Part shown: positions 1 through 7,563 of the stretch, piece by piece
Layout: the number at the start of each line of letters is the position of its first letter
Position numbering within the stretch: the stretch's first letter is position 1
Virus record (IMG/VR): IMGVR_UViG_3300037049_000072
Span: 1 to 43,999 of that record
Source of the DNA: a virus
Strand: one strand, 5' to 3'
Length of the DNA: 43,999 bases
Notes under the pieces: generated by a model
The model's database searches: none
Seen by the model: the letters and a program-made list of their open reading frames with translations, nothing else
What the model was told of the DNA's origin: nothing
Made by a program: the position numbers and the translations under genes

Positions 1-127
1 CGTCGCCGCGCTGCTGGAGCATGATGTCCACGTAACCAATGGCCGCGCCTGGAGATTCCGGTGTCAGCGGAGTTCCGTCGGTCGTGTACTGGCCGGTGGT
101 CATAGATCCAGCCGACAGACGGCGCGG
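1..127. repeat. Terminal direct repeat, left copy
   Basis: These 127 bases are identical to the last 127 bases of the window (43873-43999). The capsid reading frame continues without a break from one copy into the other, so the sequence closes into a circle of 43,872 bp. A length of exactly 127 is also a common assembler k-mer size, so the repeat is most simply an overlap left by circular assembly, not a packaged terminal repeat. The physical ends of the virion DNA cannot be read from the sequence. Confidence 0.95.
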
Positions 128-334
128 GCCGGTTGTGGCCGTTCCCTTCTTTGCCCGGCGCGGTCGGAAGAAGCGGATGGTGTTGGCCGCGCTGTTCGCA
201 GGCAGTTCCTTCGCCGTGCCGAACGCTCCCAGGCGCAGGTTGTAAATCGCTGCCAGAAGCAACTGACGCGAGAAGTATTTCTGTAACCGATTCGTGAAAT
301 CGGTCGGTGCTAAAGTGGTAATTGTTGCTGCCAT
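1..334 (-). CDS. Major capsid protein, N4-gp56-like (N-terminal part)
   Basis: This is the 5' part of the major capsid gene. The rest lies at the other end of the window (43028-43999), and together they encode 392 residues. The ATG at 332-334 begins MAATITTLAPTDF, followed by 'TIRFFRPRRAKKG', which corresponds to the basic-aromatic stretch ('KFRRY') near the N-terminus of the N4-gp56 family of major capsid proteins. The protein would form the icosahedral shell. It follows the scaffold gene by 30 bases, the normal head-gene order. No clear Shine-Dalgarno sequence precedes the start, and the start codon lies in a perfect hairpin (327-349). The methionine at 103 (=43975) is in frame but too late to be the true start, because the N-terminal arm would be lost. 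Confidence 0.85.
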   Translation of the reverse strand, partial: MAATITTLAPTDFTNRLQKYFSRQLLLAAIYNLRLGAFGTAKELPANSAANTIRFFRPRRAKKGTATTGPRRLSAGSMTTGQYTTDGTPLTPESPGAAIGYVDIMLQQRGD

Positions 335-349
335 AAAAACGATGGCAGC
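327..349 (-). promoter_or_regulatory. Hairpin enclosing the capsid start codon
   Basis: On the minus strand GCTGCCAT and ATGGCAGC form a perfect 8-bp stem around a 7-base loop, CGTTTTT. The ATG of the capsid gene is the first triplet of the 3' arm. This could limit initiation until a ribosome finishing the scaffold gene 30 bases upstream opens the stem, which would tie capsid to scaffold synthesis. The structure is seen; the regulatory role is inferred. Confidence 0.4.
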
Positions 350-364
350 GAAGGCGTTCCAAAA

Positions 365-1447
365 CTAGCTTCTTTGATTGGCCTCGTGGCGCAACTCGGC
401 TTCTTCCTGCTCATCCGTCTTGGCGCCCGCTTCGGGCTGACGTTGAGCGGAGCCTTGTCCGCCGCCGGGGGTGGTCAGAAGTTCCAGTTCCTTAACCTTC
501 GCTCGTAACTCACCCAGTTCCTTGTCCATCGCCGGCACACGAGCCGCCGCTGTTTCTGCCGCCGTCAACCGCGCCGCGTGATAGAAGATCGAGGGAAACT
601 CGTTGGGGTCAATGCCCAGGTCGGCCGCCGCCTTCAAGTGTCCCGCCATTTGCTTTTGAAACTCGCTCCCGTCCTTCGCCAAATCCGGCCATTGCTTGGC
701 CGCTTCAACCAGGTAATACTTTTTTTGCCCTTCCATCGCCGCCTTGTGCTGCTCAATGGTCGGGTCAGGATTCTTGCGAAGGTTTTCCGCCATTTCCTTC
801 ATCTGCCGGGCGGTGTACTTTACGCCCGCCGCCTGCTCCCGCAAGTCTTGCGCCTGCTTTTTGGCCAGTTCCGCTTCGCCGTATTTTCCGTCGGCTTCGA
901 GCTGTTCGGCGCGGCGATCAAGTCCGTCGGCCTGAAGCGTCAGCGTCTCGGCGGATTTTAACTTGCCGCTGGCCGCCTGCTCGTATTGCTCGGGCGTGAA
1001 CTTTGATTTGGCGCGGGCATCCGCCAGTTGCGCTTTTTGCTCGCGCTGGGCGATGGTCTGCTCGCGCTGTTTTAATTGCGCTTCGCTGGCGTCAAGCTGG
1101 GTGGTTCTTTCTTGAACCGCCTTCCAGTTTTTTTCAAGGCGTTGAGCGTTCTTGGAGAAAGCAGAAGGGACATTCCCATTGGCGTCCTTCTTTGGCTTTT
1201 CCGGTGGAGTTTCAATCTTCTCTTTCGGCTCGGTCGGCGGCTTGGGTTCAGCCCCGGCTGGTGTGTCGGTGGACTTGGAATCGGGTGTTTTACCCGCTGG
1301 CTTTGATTTCTCCTCCGGCTGGTGAGGGGCATCGGGATCAGCCTGCACAAACGCTTCTTCGGGAATCGGCGGCTGGGTCGCTTCCGCGCCTTCAAGCCGT
1401 TCGATTGCCTCGGTCAGTGTTGCGTCATTGTCAAGGTCAATGGGCAT
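365..1447 (-). CDS. Scaffold-like head assembly protein
   Basis: The 360-residue product is highly charged and lacks any enzymatic motif. An acidic Pro/Lys/Glu-rich N-terminal third (about 1-95) precedes a long Gln/Glu/Lys/Ala-rich helical region (about 100-245) predicted to form coiled coil, and a polar tail follows. Composition and position immediately before the capsid gene fit a scaffolding protein that guides shell assembly and then leaves the head. The ATG follows GAAAGAGA at suitable spacing. It ends in TAG. No sequence family was firmly recognised; the call rests on composition and gene order. Confidence 0.65.
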   Translation of the reverse strand: MPIDLDNDATLTEAIERLEGAEATQPPIPEEAFVQADPDAPHQPEEKSKPAGKTPDSKSTDTPAGAEPKPPTEPKEKIETPPEKPKKDANGNVPSAFSKNAQRLEKNWKAVQERTTQLDASEAQLKQREQTIAQREQKAQLADARAKSKFTPEQYEQAASGKLKSAETLTLQADGLDRRAEQLEADGKYGEAELAKKQAQDLREQAAGVKYTARQMKEMAENLRKNPDPTIEQHKAAMEGQKKYYLVEAAKQWPDLAKDGSEFQKQMAGHLKAAADLGIDPNEFPSIFYHAARLTAAETAAARVPAMDKELGELRAKVKELELLTTPGGGQGSAQRQPEAGAKTDEQEEAELRHEANQRS

Positions 1448-1466
1448 AGATCAATCTCTTTCGAGT

Positions 1467-1844
1467 TCAGAAGGAGCGCGTAATTGCAGGGTCAACGTCG
1501 GCCTTCTGTTCGGCGTTGTCTGTCGTTGCCGCCTGATCGCCGGCGGCCCGCGAAATTCTTGCCAGTTCTTGGCTGGATGCCAGGTTGAACTGAAACCGCA
1601 GTAGATAATCCATGCCGGCCGCTTTGGGTGCAGCCGTGTCGCCGCTGGCTTCCTTCATCCCGGTCTGAAGCGTTTCGGAGCCGCAGATGGAGACGAGCTT
1701 CTGGCCGGTTGGAGTCTTTAAGAAGTGGCAGAGATTGGTTACGTCATCGCCGGTCCATTGCTCAAAGACGGGTTGCACAATTCGGAATGAGATGACAGGC
1801 CGGGCTTTGGGTTTGCGGCGAAATAGTTGTTTGAGCCAGTTCAC
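1467..1844 (-). CDS. Conserved phage head-module protein
   Basis: The 125-residue product has a basic start (MNWLKQLFRRKPKARP), a middle segment 'WTGDDVTNLCHFLKTPTGQKL' of a kind seen in small proteins coded between portal and scaffold in other podovirus-like phages, and a polar tail. Its function is unknown. The start is GTG, and the transcription start expected from the promoter just upstream lies only a few bases before it, so the mRNA may be almost leaderless. An internal GTG at the 'VQPVFEQW' segment is the alternative start. It is the first gene of the promoter-proximal scaffold-capsid unit. Confidence 0.7.
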   Translation of the reverse strand: MNWLKQLFRRKPKARPVISFRIVQPVFEQWTGDDVTNLCHFLKTPTGQKLVSICGSETLQTGMKEASGDTAAPKAAGMDYLLRFQFNLASSQELARISRAAGDQAATTDNAEQKADVDPAITRSF

Positions 1845-1852
1845 TTTTGGGA

Positions 1853-1881
1853 TTTATCGTGTGGTTGCCCAGTTTTGTCAA
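1853..1881 (-). promoter_or_regulatory. Sigma70-like promoter upstream of scaffold/capsid genes
   Basis: On the minus strand TTGACA (1876-1881) and GATAAA (1853-1858) are separated by exactly 17 bases. The -35 box matches the bacterial housekeeping consensus perfectly and the -10 box matches at four of six positions. It lies between the 49-residue gene and the GTG-started gene at 1844. Transcription would start at about 1846 and read into the scaffold and capsid genes. This is the best promoter match I found on the minus strand. Confidence 0.6.
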
Positions 1882-1894
1882 CTATTTTTTTAGA

Positions 1895-2044
1895 TCATGT
1901 ATTGCGCTTGCGGCCGGCGATTGATCGGGCCGTCATCGCAGACTGGCCGATCTTGTGGCGGCCAATGAAGGCAGCGAGTCCCTTGGGCGATGTTACATCC
2001 GGCTCTTTGGAAAGCTTCTTAGCGAGTTTGTTAAAGGCACTCAT
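1895..2044 (-). CDS. Small basic conserved phage protein (49 aa)
   Basis: A short frame starting MSAFNKLAKKLSKEPDV and containing 'GLAAFIGRHKIGQ', a segment typical of tiny basic proteins coded next to the portal gene in many phages. Its ATG overlaps the stop of the preceding 58-residue frame (ATGA), which supports real translation. No catalytic motif is present. The promoter for the scaffold/capsid unit follows its stop. The function is unknown; a minor head or DNA-binding role is only a guess. Confidence 0.65.
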   Translation of the reverse strand: MSAFNKLAKKLSKEPDVTSPKGLAAFIGRHKIGQSAMTARSIAGRKRNT

Positions 2045-2217
2045 GTGTGTGCAATTTGCGGAATGAGGTTTACCAGTTTTTTAACGCCGTGTTTTTTTAC
2101 AAACTTTACGTATAGATTTTCCGAGCATTTCGGGAGCGCGGCGAGAATCTTCGCGTTGCGCTCAATCGCAATCGCGCGCCGCTCTTCAAATGTTCCCGCC
2201 TGTTTGGCTTTTCCCAT
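2041..2217 (-). CDS. Small hypothetical protein (58 aa)
   Basis: The frame begins MGKAKQAGTFEERRAIAIER and ends NLIPQIAHT. Its ATG overlaps the portal stop codon by one base (TAATG) and its TGA overlaps the next ATG, so it is translationally linked on both sides. It is basic and mostly helical in composition. The 'TFEERRAIAIER' start resembles small phage proteins found near portal genes. The function is unknown. Confidence 0.65.
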   Translation of the reverse strand: MGKAKQAGTFEERRAIAIERNAKILAALPKCSENLYVKFVKKHGVKKLVNLIPQIAHT

Positions 2218-4253
2218 TATGGTCGTGCGGGTGGAAGTTTAACCGGTTCAGGTTTCGGCGGAAGTTTCGACGGGACAAATCCGGCCTTGGATTCCATCTG
2301 GCGTTTAATGTCCTCGGGCGCGTCTTTGTAGTTGATGGACAAACTTTCTTTCGACGCAGCATCTTCGGTTCCGGTCGCCGTTGGCGGCGCACCATTCCCG
2401 TTGACCGGCGGTTGTCCGTTTTGCTGCGGTGGCGCGCCGCCCATCGGCTGCTGTTCCATCTGCATCAACTGCTGCTCGATCTGTTTTGCCGCCGCCGGGT
2501 TCTGCTGCTTCAGAATCTGCAACCGTTGAACAAGGTTTTGATGAACACGCTGTTTGCCCAGCGGGTTGACCGGCACGCCCAGCTTGCCGGCGGCGTGCAT
2601 CCAGTCAATGATGCACTTGATGCGCGACGGCTGGTCCTGCTTCGGGTCAACGGTAACCGGGAACGGCGGCATGGCATTGAGAAGAAGAATCTCCATGGCC
2701 TGGTCCTCGTACTCGCTCGCGCCCTTCATGTTCGTTGGCGTGAAAGCCTTCAGCGCAATGCGGCCATCGTAGGCGTTGAGCGCGGCTTGCGTCAGCACCT
2801 CCATGTCCACGTTTGGATTTCCGGCGAATGCCTGAAGCGCGGCCATCGCCTTCTGAAACTTCAAAACCGGATTCCAGCCTTCAGGAGATCCGTCGGGAGT
2901 GATGAGGTACTGATCATGCAACGCCTGTTCGGGCAGCGTTCCAATCTGGCCGGCGGCGTAATACGCGAAGTCGCGCTGCTTGAACTGGACAATCAAACCC
3001 CAGCGATGCCGGTGCATCCGGGCGAGCACGCGGCGTTGAATTGAAGCCTGATAGTTACCGCCAGTTTGTTGCAGGGCGGCAATGCGGTCGTTCTCAGTCG
3101 CCGTGCGCGGCTTGCCGCCGTTGGTGTTCTGGCCCTCACTCGACGTAATACCGAAGTCGGGCGACTGCGCTTTTTCTTCGGCCATGCCGCGCGAAAGCAT
3201 CAGCATTTCAGAAAATGACATTGGCGGCGCGGACTGCTGTACACTGTGAATATTTCCCGGAATGTATTCGCCGGGCTGCCATCGGTAATTCGCCGCGTTG
3301 GTGATTTCCTTGTCACCCGAGTAAATCGGGCGGTTGGAGAACGTCATGTAATCCGCCCACTCGTTGACGATCTTGGTGGCGAATTGTTCATCGGGCGCCA
3401 ACAGTTCGCCCAGGCCGCGCACCGCATACCAACCCTTGTCTTTTTTCTCCATCGGAAAGGAGAAGAACGGAACGGATTCTTTGCCGCCGGTTTTAAACGG
3501 GTTGCCGTGCGGCTGGCGCAGTTCGATTTCCGGCGAGAGCGGCGAGTAATAACTGACCGTGTGTCCGCCCTGGGTTTTCTTCCAGTGTTCCCAAACCAAA
3601 ATCTGTTCCGTGTTGCTCGTGTAATTGATGCCCTCTTGCAATCGCTTTTGTTGGATGATGACGTTGATGTTCGCCGCCGGCTGGCCGCGAATTTTTTGAA
3701 TCGTCACGTCGTCTTTTTTCCAGCGTTGGTCAAGACGCATGTACTTAGCAACAGTGAACTGGCGAACGTGAACAAACTCGTCGGCATCCTCGAAATCGTC
3801 GGCTTCCTGCGGCATCAGAATGAAAAGCGGGTCAATGGCTTCGTCCTTGAGCGCGTAATCGTCGAGCGGGTCAACCGTGCATTTAATGACGCCCCGGCCT
3901 CGCAAGTAGCAGGTGTCGAATACACAGTCCATTTCGTCCATCAGCGTCGAGCGGTTGAACGTGAGAAAATCGTAAAAGTCGGCGGCGGCGTCGGATAGGG
4001 CTTCGACCTGCTGTTTGAGTGATACGAACTGGCACAGCCGATTGCCCGAGGTGAGTTGACCGACAAGGAACGGTTTGTTCTTGCGAATGGCGTTGTCAAT
4101 GACGGCAACGTGGCCATCGGCGGCGGACGGGAAGGGTTTGTTCGTTCGCGGCAATCCGTCATGCCGCATCGTGTAGAACGTGCGCTGTTTTTGTTCCCAA
4201 CGAAGCCGGGCCAGCAGCATTCGATTGGCGGATTCGTAAAGCGCCTTGCTCAT
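2217..4253 (-). CDS. Portal (head-tail connector) protein
   Basis: The 678-residue product has the length and layout of large podovirus portals. Features are an N-terminal helical region with 'FLTFNRSTLMDEMDCVFDTCYLRGRG', a central beta-rich part containing 'EYIPGN' and 'PDFGITSSEGQNTNGG', a long helical C-terminal domain and a Gln/Pro-rich tail (about 560-678). As a dodecamer it would form the DNA portal, docking with TerL. The start was set at the ATG overlapping the previous stop (ATGA) and not at an earlier methionine. It sits between the DHH phosphoesterase and the scaffold unit, as expected for a connector gene. Confidence 0.8.
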   Translation of the reverse strand: MSKALYESANRMLLARLRWEQKQRTFYTMRHDGLPRTNKPFPSAADGHVAVIDNAIRKNKPFLVGQLTSGNRLCQFVSLKQQVEALSDAAADFYDFLTFNRSTLMDEMDCVFDTCYLRGRGVIKCTVDPLDDYALKDEAIDPLFILMPQEADDFEDADEFVHVRQFTVAKYMRLDQRWKKDDVTIQKIRGQPAANINVIIQQKRLQEGINYTSNTEQILVWEHWKKTQGGHTVSYYSPLSPEIELRQPHGNPFKTGGKESVPFFSFPMEKKDKGWYAVRGLGELLAPDEQFATKIVNEWADYMTFSNRPIYSGDKEITNAANYRWQPGEYIPGNIHSVQQSAPPMSFSEMLMLSRGMAEEKAQSPDFGITSSEGQNTNGGKPRTATENDRIAALQQTGGNYQASIQRRVLARMHRHRWGLIVQFKQRDFAYYAAGQIGTLPEQALHDQYLITPDGSPEGWNPVLKFQKAMAALQAFAGNPNVDMEVLTQAALNAYDGRIALKAFTPTNMKGASEYEDQAMEILLLNAMPPFPVTVDPKQDQPSRIKCIIDWMHAAGKLGVPVNPLGKQRVHQNLVQRLQILKQQNPAAAKQIEQQLMQMEQQPMGGAPPQQNGQPPVNGNGAPPTATGTEDAASKESLSINYKDAPEDIKRQMESKAGFVPSKLPPKPEPVKLPPARP

Positions 4254-5317
4254 ACAAACGGAAGTACGATTGCCTGAAACCCGCACGCCCCACGATGCCC
4301 TCCGCCGCCATATTTGACAGCGATTTTAGACAGGTCAATTCCGGTGTTGTGCTTGGCGTGGTAAAGTGAAACCGACCACTTTTTTCCGCTGTAGTAAAAC
4401 CCCATCAGTGCATCATGGCCAGTTTCAGGAACGTCTTTGGCGGCAAACGTCAGCGAATTGCAACGTGCCGTAGTCAACGCGAGAAACTTCAAGCCTTCCC
4501 ATTCGACGATGAAGCTGCGTTCCATCATTCCGGCATCGTTGCGCTGTTGGTAGGTTTGAAGCATTTTTCCATCTGTGAGCAGACCCAAGACGAGTGTGTT
4601 GTATTTGTGAGGAATGGCTTGGTCTGGGCCAACATCGTCGGTCAAAAGGTGCGCCCATTTTTGGGGCGACAATTCCTGAGAGCGCAACCCAAATTGAAAC
4701 ACGTCGGCGTTGGGGTCGCGCTTGTCCCAGATGTCGTACTCGCCAGCGAGACGGACTGCGAGCGGTTCCTCGACTTTTCGATCAACGAAATCTTGCTTCG
4801 TGGCGAATGGATAATGCGTCTGAAACCATTCCCGTGACGGAGATTCACTTTGATGCCAGTACCTATTTTCGGCTGTAAAGTAAAACCACGCCAACCGGCA
4901 CGCTGCCACCCCGTCAATGCGGTAGCCGGGAATGTTTAACGGAGTCGGCGGTGGTGTGGTTCGCGTTTCGTGACCGCGCCTCCAAAACTCATTATATGGC
5001 ACATTGAAGCTGTCGCGCCCAGCCGGTTCGTGAACCCAACCTTCTTGCGGCTCGAAACTTTCTATGGAGCTTTTATGGTGGTCAATCCAGATGACGCGCT
5101 CTTTCAGTTCAGTCGGAAACGGGTCTTTGGGATATTGAAAACCAAATATCCGGTCAACCGGAAGGTCTAGGACGTATATTTTGCCATCAGGAATGGCAAG
5201 TGGTGGGTTTCCAAAATCCCACCCAATCAGTTCGGCGTCGGGAAGGAATTTGCGGGCGATTTCGCGGCAGAAAATGCCGTCGTAGTCGGCGCTGTGGTGT
5301 ATGACTGTAGTTTTCAT
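4250..5317 (-). CDS. DHH/DHHA1-family phosphoesterase
   Basis: The 355-residue protein shows the family's metal-binding motifs: 'HHSADYDG' (residues 7-14), an Asp after a hydrophobic strand in 'VLDLPVD' (51), 'IDHHKSS' (78-84), and 'GGGGHRG' near the C-terminus (337-343), the DHHA1 signature. Relatives hydrolyse short RNA or linear and cyclic dinucleotides (NrnA, GdpP types) with Mn2+. Its place between TerL and portal, one base after the TerL stop and overlapping the portal start, is unusual for a nucleotide-metabolism enzyme. It might recycle nanoRNA or remove a host signalling nucleotide. The fold assignment is firm; the substrate is unknown. Confidence 0.8.
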   Translation of the reverse strand: MKTTVIHHSADYDGIFCREIARKFLPDAELIGWDFGNPPLAIPDGKIYVLDLPVDRIFGFQYPKDPFPTELKERVIWIDHHKSSIESFEPQEGWVHEPAGRDSFNVPYNEFWRRGHETRTTPPPTPLNIPGYRIDGVAACRLAWFYFTAENRYWHQSESPSREWFQTHYPFATKQDFVDRKVEEPLAVRLAGEYDIWDKRDPNADVFQFGLRSQELSPQKWAHLLTDDVGPDQAIPHKYNTLVLGLLTDGKMLQTYQQRNDAGMMERSFIVEWEGLKFLALTTARCNSLTFAAKDVPETGHDALMGFYYSGKKWSVSLYHAKHNTGIDLSKIAVKYGGGGHRGACGFQAIVLPFV

Positions 5318-6760
5318 TTAGTTGAAGAATCTTCGTTCTGCGTTTCCATCTTCCTCGTTACTTCGCCCTTCCCAATCCGTTTGTCGAGCAATTTCTTTTG
5401 CCTGGTCAATCAGGTTGACCGACTTGGCGATTGGCGCGGGCATCATACAGCCCAGCACGGCATCAGCTTCATCAGGTGATTCCAACCCGCGCTTCACCAT
5501 GTCCTCCTTCGATTCCATCAGGAATTTGCCCGATGAATGGCGCTTGAGCACGGCCTGAAGCAACTGCATGCGCAAGTCCTCGTTGTCGGGAATAATGACG
5601 CCGCAAGCCTTGATGTTCGCGCAACCGCTGCCCCAAACCTCGGCGCGGGAATTGTAATACTCGTCATCAAAGCGCGGTGCGGACTGGCCCAGGAAGCGGT
5701 TAAAATCATAACCCATTTCACGCGCGCGGTCGGCCATTGGTTTGCCGGCGCCACTCGCGTCCAGGCTGACGTTTTCGATCTCCAATCCATCGGAGCGTTG
5801 CAATCGGCGGAAAATGGCGATGATCTCCCCGATGGCTGACATCTCGGATTTGTCGCGCCAGATTTTTTCAATGCGAACCCGGTTGCCGCGCCGGAAGGCG
5901 AAGATGTTTTTGTTGCCGCCGCCGGCCACGTCAATGAAGGCGTGCAGGTCGCCGTCGTGCAGTGGAGGCGGATTATTGATGCACGCCTGAAACTCCCGAA
6001 GTGAGAGCAACGCACCCTCGACCGACTTGGCGAACTCGCCGAACACGTTGGACAACACGAGCGGGTGTTCCGCGCCGTACTTCGCAATTTTCCGGTCAAT
6101 GGTCGCCTGGTCGCACCACCAGCCTTTGTCGGTCGAGCAATCAAACTGGTTGATATGAAAATGCGTGTAGTGCGAAGCGAGTGAAGTTTCAATGTTGTAG
6201 AACTGGCCGGACGGGTCAAGCGGCGAACCCATGACAAGCAGGTAAGTCGGGTTGCAGCGTTCCTCGATGGCGTTGAATATCGGTAGCGGTACCGCCGCGG
6301 CCTCGTCAATGATCGCCAGCAGCGGGCGGTTTGGGTCGGCGTGAAAGCCTTGGGCCGTTCCTTCGTCGCGCGTGCTGAAACCAAGGTAACGGTCCACCTC
6401 GTCAATCTTGATCGCCGTATCGAGGAAATCCCATTTGGGAAAGCGAAACGATTGAGCCTTGAGCTTTGGAATGAGTTGCTCGCTGACCTGCATCCAACTG
6501 CCGGCGGTGCTGATGGCCTGGCCACCGAGGATTTCAAGGTGATACAAGATTGCGGCAACTGCGATGTGAGATGTCTTTCCAACTTCGTTTGAGCACCGGG
6601 CCGATACCCGGGACTTTTTTTTGAATAGCGCGCGCAGCACTTCGGCCTGCTTCGGGTGCAGTTTCATCCCCAGCCGGACTTCGGCGTACCCGTCGGGTGT
6701 GGCGAGCTTCTTGGCCTGCCTCCGGGCCTCGGGATCGCGGACTATCTCGGCGACAGTCAT
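5318..6760 (-). CDS. terL: Terminase large subunit (packaging ATPase/nuclease)
   Basis: The 480-residue protein has an N-terminal ATPase with a Walker A variant 'ARCSNEVGKT' (54-63) and Walker B 'LLAIIDEAAA' (147-156). The C-terminal RNase H-like nuclease has acidic residues in 'HAFIDVAGG' (D277), 'VSLDASGAGK' (D334) and 'SPDEADAVLG' (430-433). It would pump DNA into the prohead through the portal and cut the concatemer. TerS overlaps its start (ATGA). Length and motif order are normal for TerL. The packaging type (pac, cos or terminal repeat) cannot be told from the sequence. Confidence 0.92.
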   Translation of the reverse strand: MTVAEIVRDPEARRQAKKLATPDGYAEVRLGMKLHPKQAEVLRALFKKKSRVSARCSNEVGKTSHIAVAAILYHLEILGGQAISTAGSWMQVSEQLIPKLKAQSFRFPKWDFLDTAIKIDEVDRYLGFSTRDEGTAQGFHADPNRPLLAIIDEAAAVPLPIFNAIEERCNPTYLLVMGSPLDPSGQFYNIETSLASHYTHFHINQFDCSTDKGWWCDQATIDRKIAKYGAEHPLVLSNVFGEFAKSVEGALLSLREFQACINNPPPLHDGDLHAFIDVAGGGNKNIFAFRRGNRVRIEKIWRDKSEMSAIGEIIAIFRRLQRSDGLEIENVSLDASGAGKPMADRAREMGYDFNRFLGQSAPRFDDEYYNSRAEVWGSGCANIKACGVIIPDNEDLRMQLLQAVLKRHSSGKFLMESKEDMVKRGLESPDEADAVLGCMMPAPIAKSVNLIDQAKEIARQTDWEGRSNEEDGNAERRFFN

Positions 6761-7260
6761 TTGAATTTTATTTCGGTGACTGCTTCTCTGGCGGTTGCCT
6801 GGGCCATGGCGGTCACGACTTCGCCGAACAGATTTGAGCCGTCGGGATTTGAAAGCGTCATATCAGTTTTGTCGCGCCATAGAGTAGGCTGACGATTGCG
6901 AAGCCACAATGAAGCAGCAGCAGTGTCTGGTGGATAATGTTCGATGTAGGGAACCTTCTCAACCCCACGCGATTCATTTGAGCCGAAGATTTTGACCGCA
7001 GTATGCGAGTAGCCAATTGCCCGATGATAGAGGGCGTCCGCAACGTCAGCGTCAGCCTGTTCACGTCCCCGCCGCATGGACGCAAGAAACTTGGGGTGTT
7101 TTTTCTTCCATGTGTCCAGAGTTTGCCGGGAAACGCTGAAAAATTCTGCCAACTGAGTGTCAATCGCACCCAGTAAGCAAAACTTGTAGACTAGATCGGG
7201 GTATTCAGCTTTGAAATCTGTTGGACGACCGCCAGGGTGTTTTTTTATTCTTGCAGCCAC
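6757..7260 (-). CDS. terS: Terminase small subunit
   Basis: The 167-residue product carries a helix-turn-helix (about 33-52, 'LAEFFSVSRQTLDTWKKKHP') followed by the helical 'RGREQADADVADALYHRAIGY' segment and 'PPDTAAASLWLRNRQPTLWRDK', all typical of terminase small subunits. It would bind the packaging site and recruit TerL, coded next. The start is GTG, with GAAGG seven bases upstream. It follows a 303-base stretch that holds a small membrane protein gene and two inverted repeats. Confidence 0.85.
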   Translation of the reverse strand: MAARIKKHPGGRPTDFKAEYPDLVYKFCLLGAIDTQLAEFFSVSRQTLDTWKKKHPKFLASMRRGREQADADVADALYHRAIGYSHTAVKIFGSNESRGVEKVPYIEHYPPDTAAASLWLRNRQPTLWRDKTDMTLSNPDGSNLFGEVVTAMAQATAREAVTEIKFK

Positions 7261-7305
7261 TCCAGAACCTTCGCCCTAAGGTATGTGGACTGTCAAGCGT
7301 GCTTT

Positions 7306-7336
7306 TTAATTATGCCAACCGGGTTGGTAGAATTAA
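7306..7336 (-). promoter_or_regulatory. Inverted repeat, possible promoter/operator for the packaging genes
   Basis: On the minus strand TTAATT, CCAAC, GTTGG and AATTAA form nested 6- and 5-bp stems separated by short bulges. The same bases could serve as a weak promoter, with TTAATT as -35, a 16-base palindromic spacer and CATAAT as -10, which would put a repressor site inside the promoter. No U-run follows the stem, so an intrinsic terminator is unlikely. It lies between the small membrane protein and TerS. Confidence 0.3.
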
Positions 7337-7347
7337 CTGTTCGGCTG

Positions 7348-7470
7348 CTACCACCATTTTGAGATGAAGTGCCATGCGACCCATCCGACAGCTACGATGA
7401 GCGCGACGTTGAAGATGATCGCGCCGAGATACATCAGCCCTACGATTGTGAATCCTGTTTTGAATTTCAT
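7348..7470 (-). CDS. Small single-span membrane protein (40 aa)
   Basis: The frame reads MKFKTGFTIVGLMYLGAIIF and continues hydrophobic to end in HFISKWW and TAG. Residues 7-33 form one long transmembrane segment flanked by basic and aromatic residues. It lies alone between the replication initiator and TerS. Such short membrane peptides in phages include holin-like, superinfection-exclusion and antiholin proteins; none can be chosen here. A GGAAAG element lies about a dozen bases before the ATG. Confidence 0.6.
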   Translation of the reverse strand: MKFKTGFTIVGLMYLGAIIFNVALIVAVGWVAWHFISKWW

Positions 7471-7486
7471 GGTTGTTGGTCTTTCC

Positions 7487-7530
7487 GGGCAGCAGCCGAA
7501 CAAGCTCACTGGAGCTAACCGCCGCTGCCC
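7487..7530 (-). other. Nested hairpin between replication gene and small membrane gene
   Basis: GGGCAGC and GCTGCCC (7487-7493 and 7524-7530) form an outer stem, and AGCTC/GAGCT an inner 5-bp stem with a 4-base loop. On the minus strand the element ends just before the leader of the 40-residue membrane protein, so it could affect its translation or mark an RNA-processing site. No U-tract follows on the minus strand. Confidence 0.4.
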
Positions 7531-7563
7531 TTTCAGTTTTGTTTGTCGTTGGTTGTTTGGACG

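Noticed and set aside
5518-6582. 354-residue minus-strand frame within the terminase gene
   Set aside because: It is Arg/Ser/Thr-rich and lies in the wrong register over a gene with complete terminase motifs.
7291-7296. TTGACA on the minus strand upstream of TerS as a promoter
   Set aside because: No acceptable -10 box lies 15-19 bases downstream; only a TACCTT at far too short a spacing.
7496-7560. AACAAGCTCACTGGAGC near 7500 as a tenth attC
   Set aside because: No complementary right arm with a GTT core follows at a suitable distance. The bases are explained by the nested hairpin.
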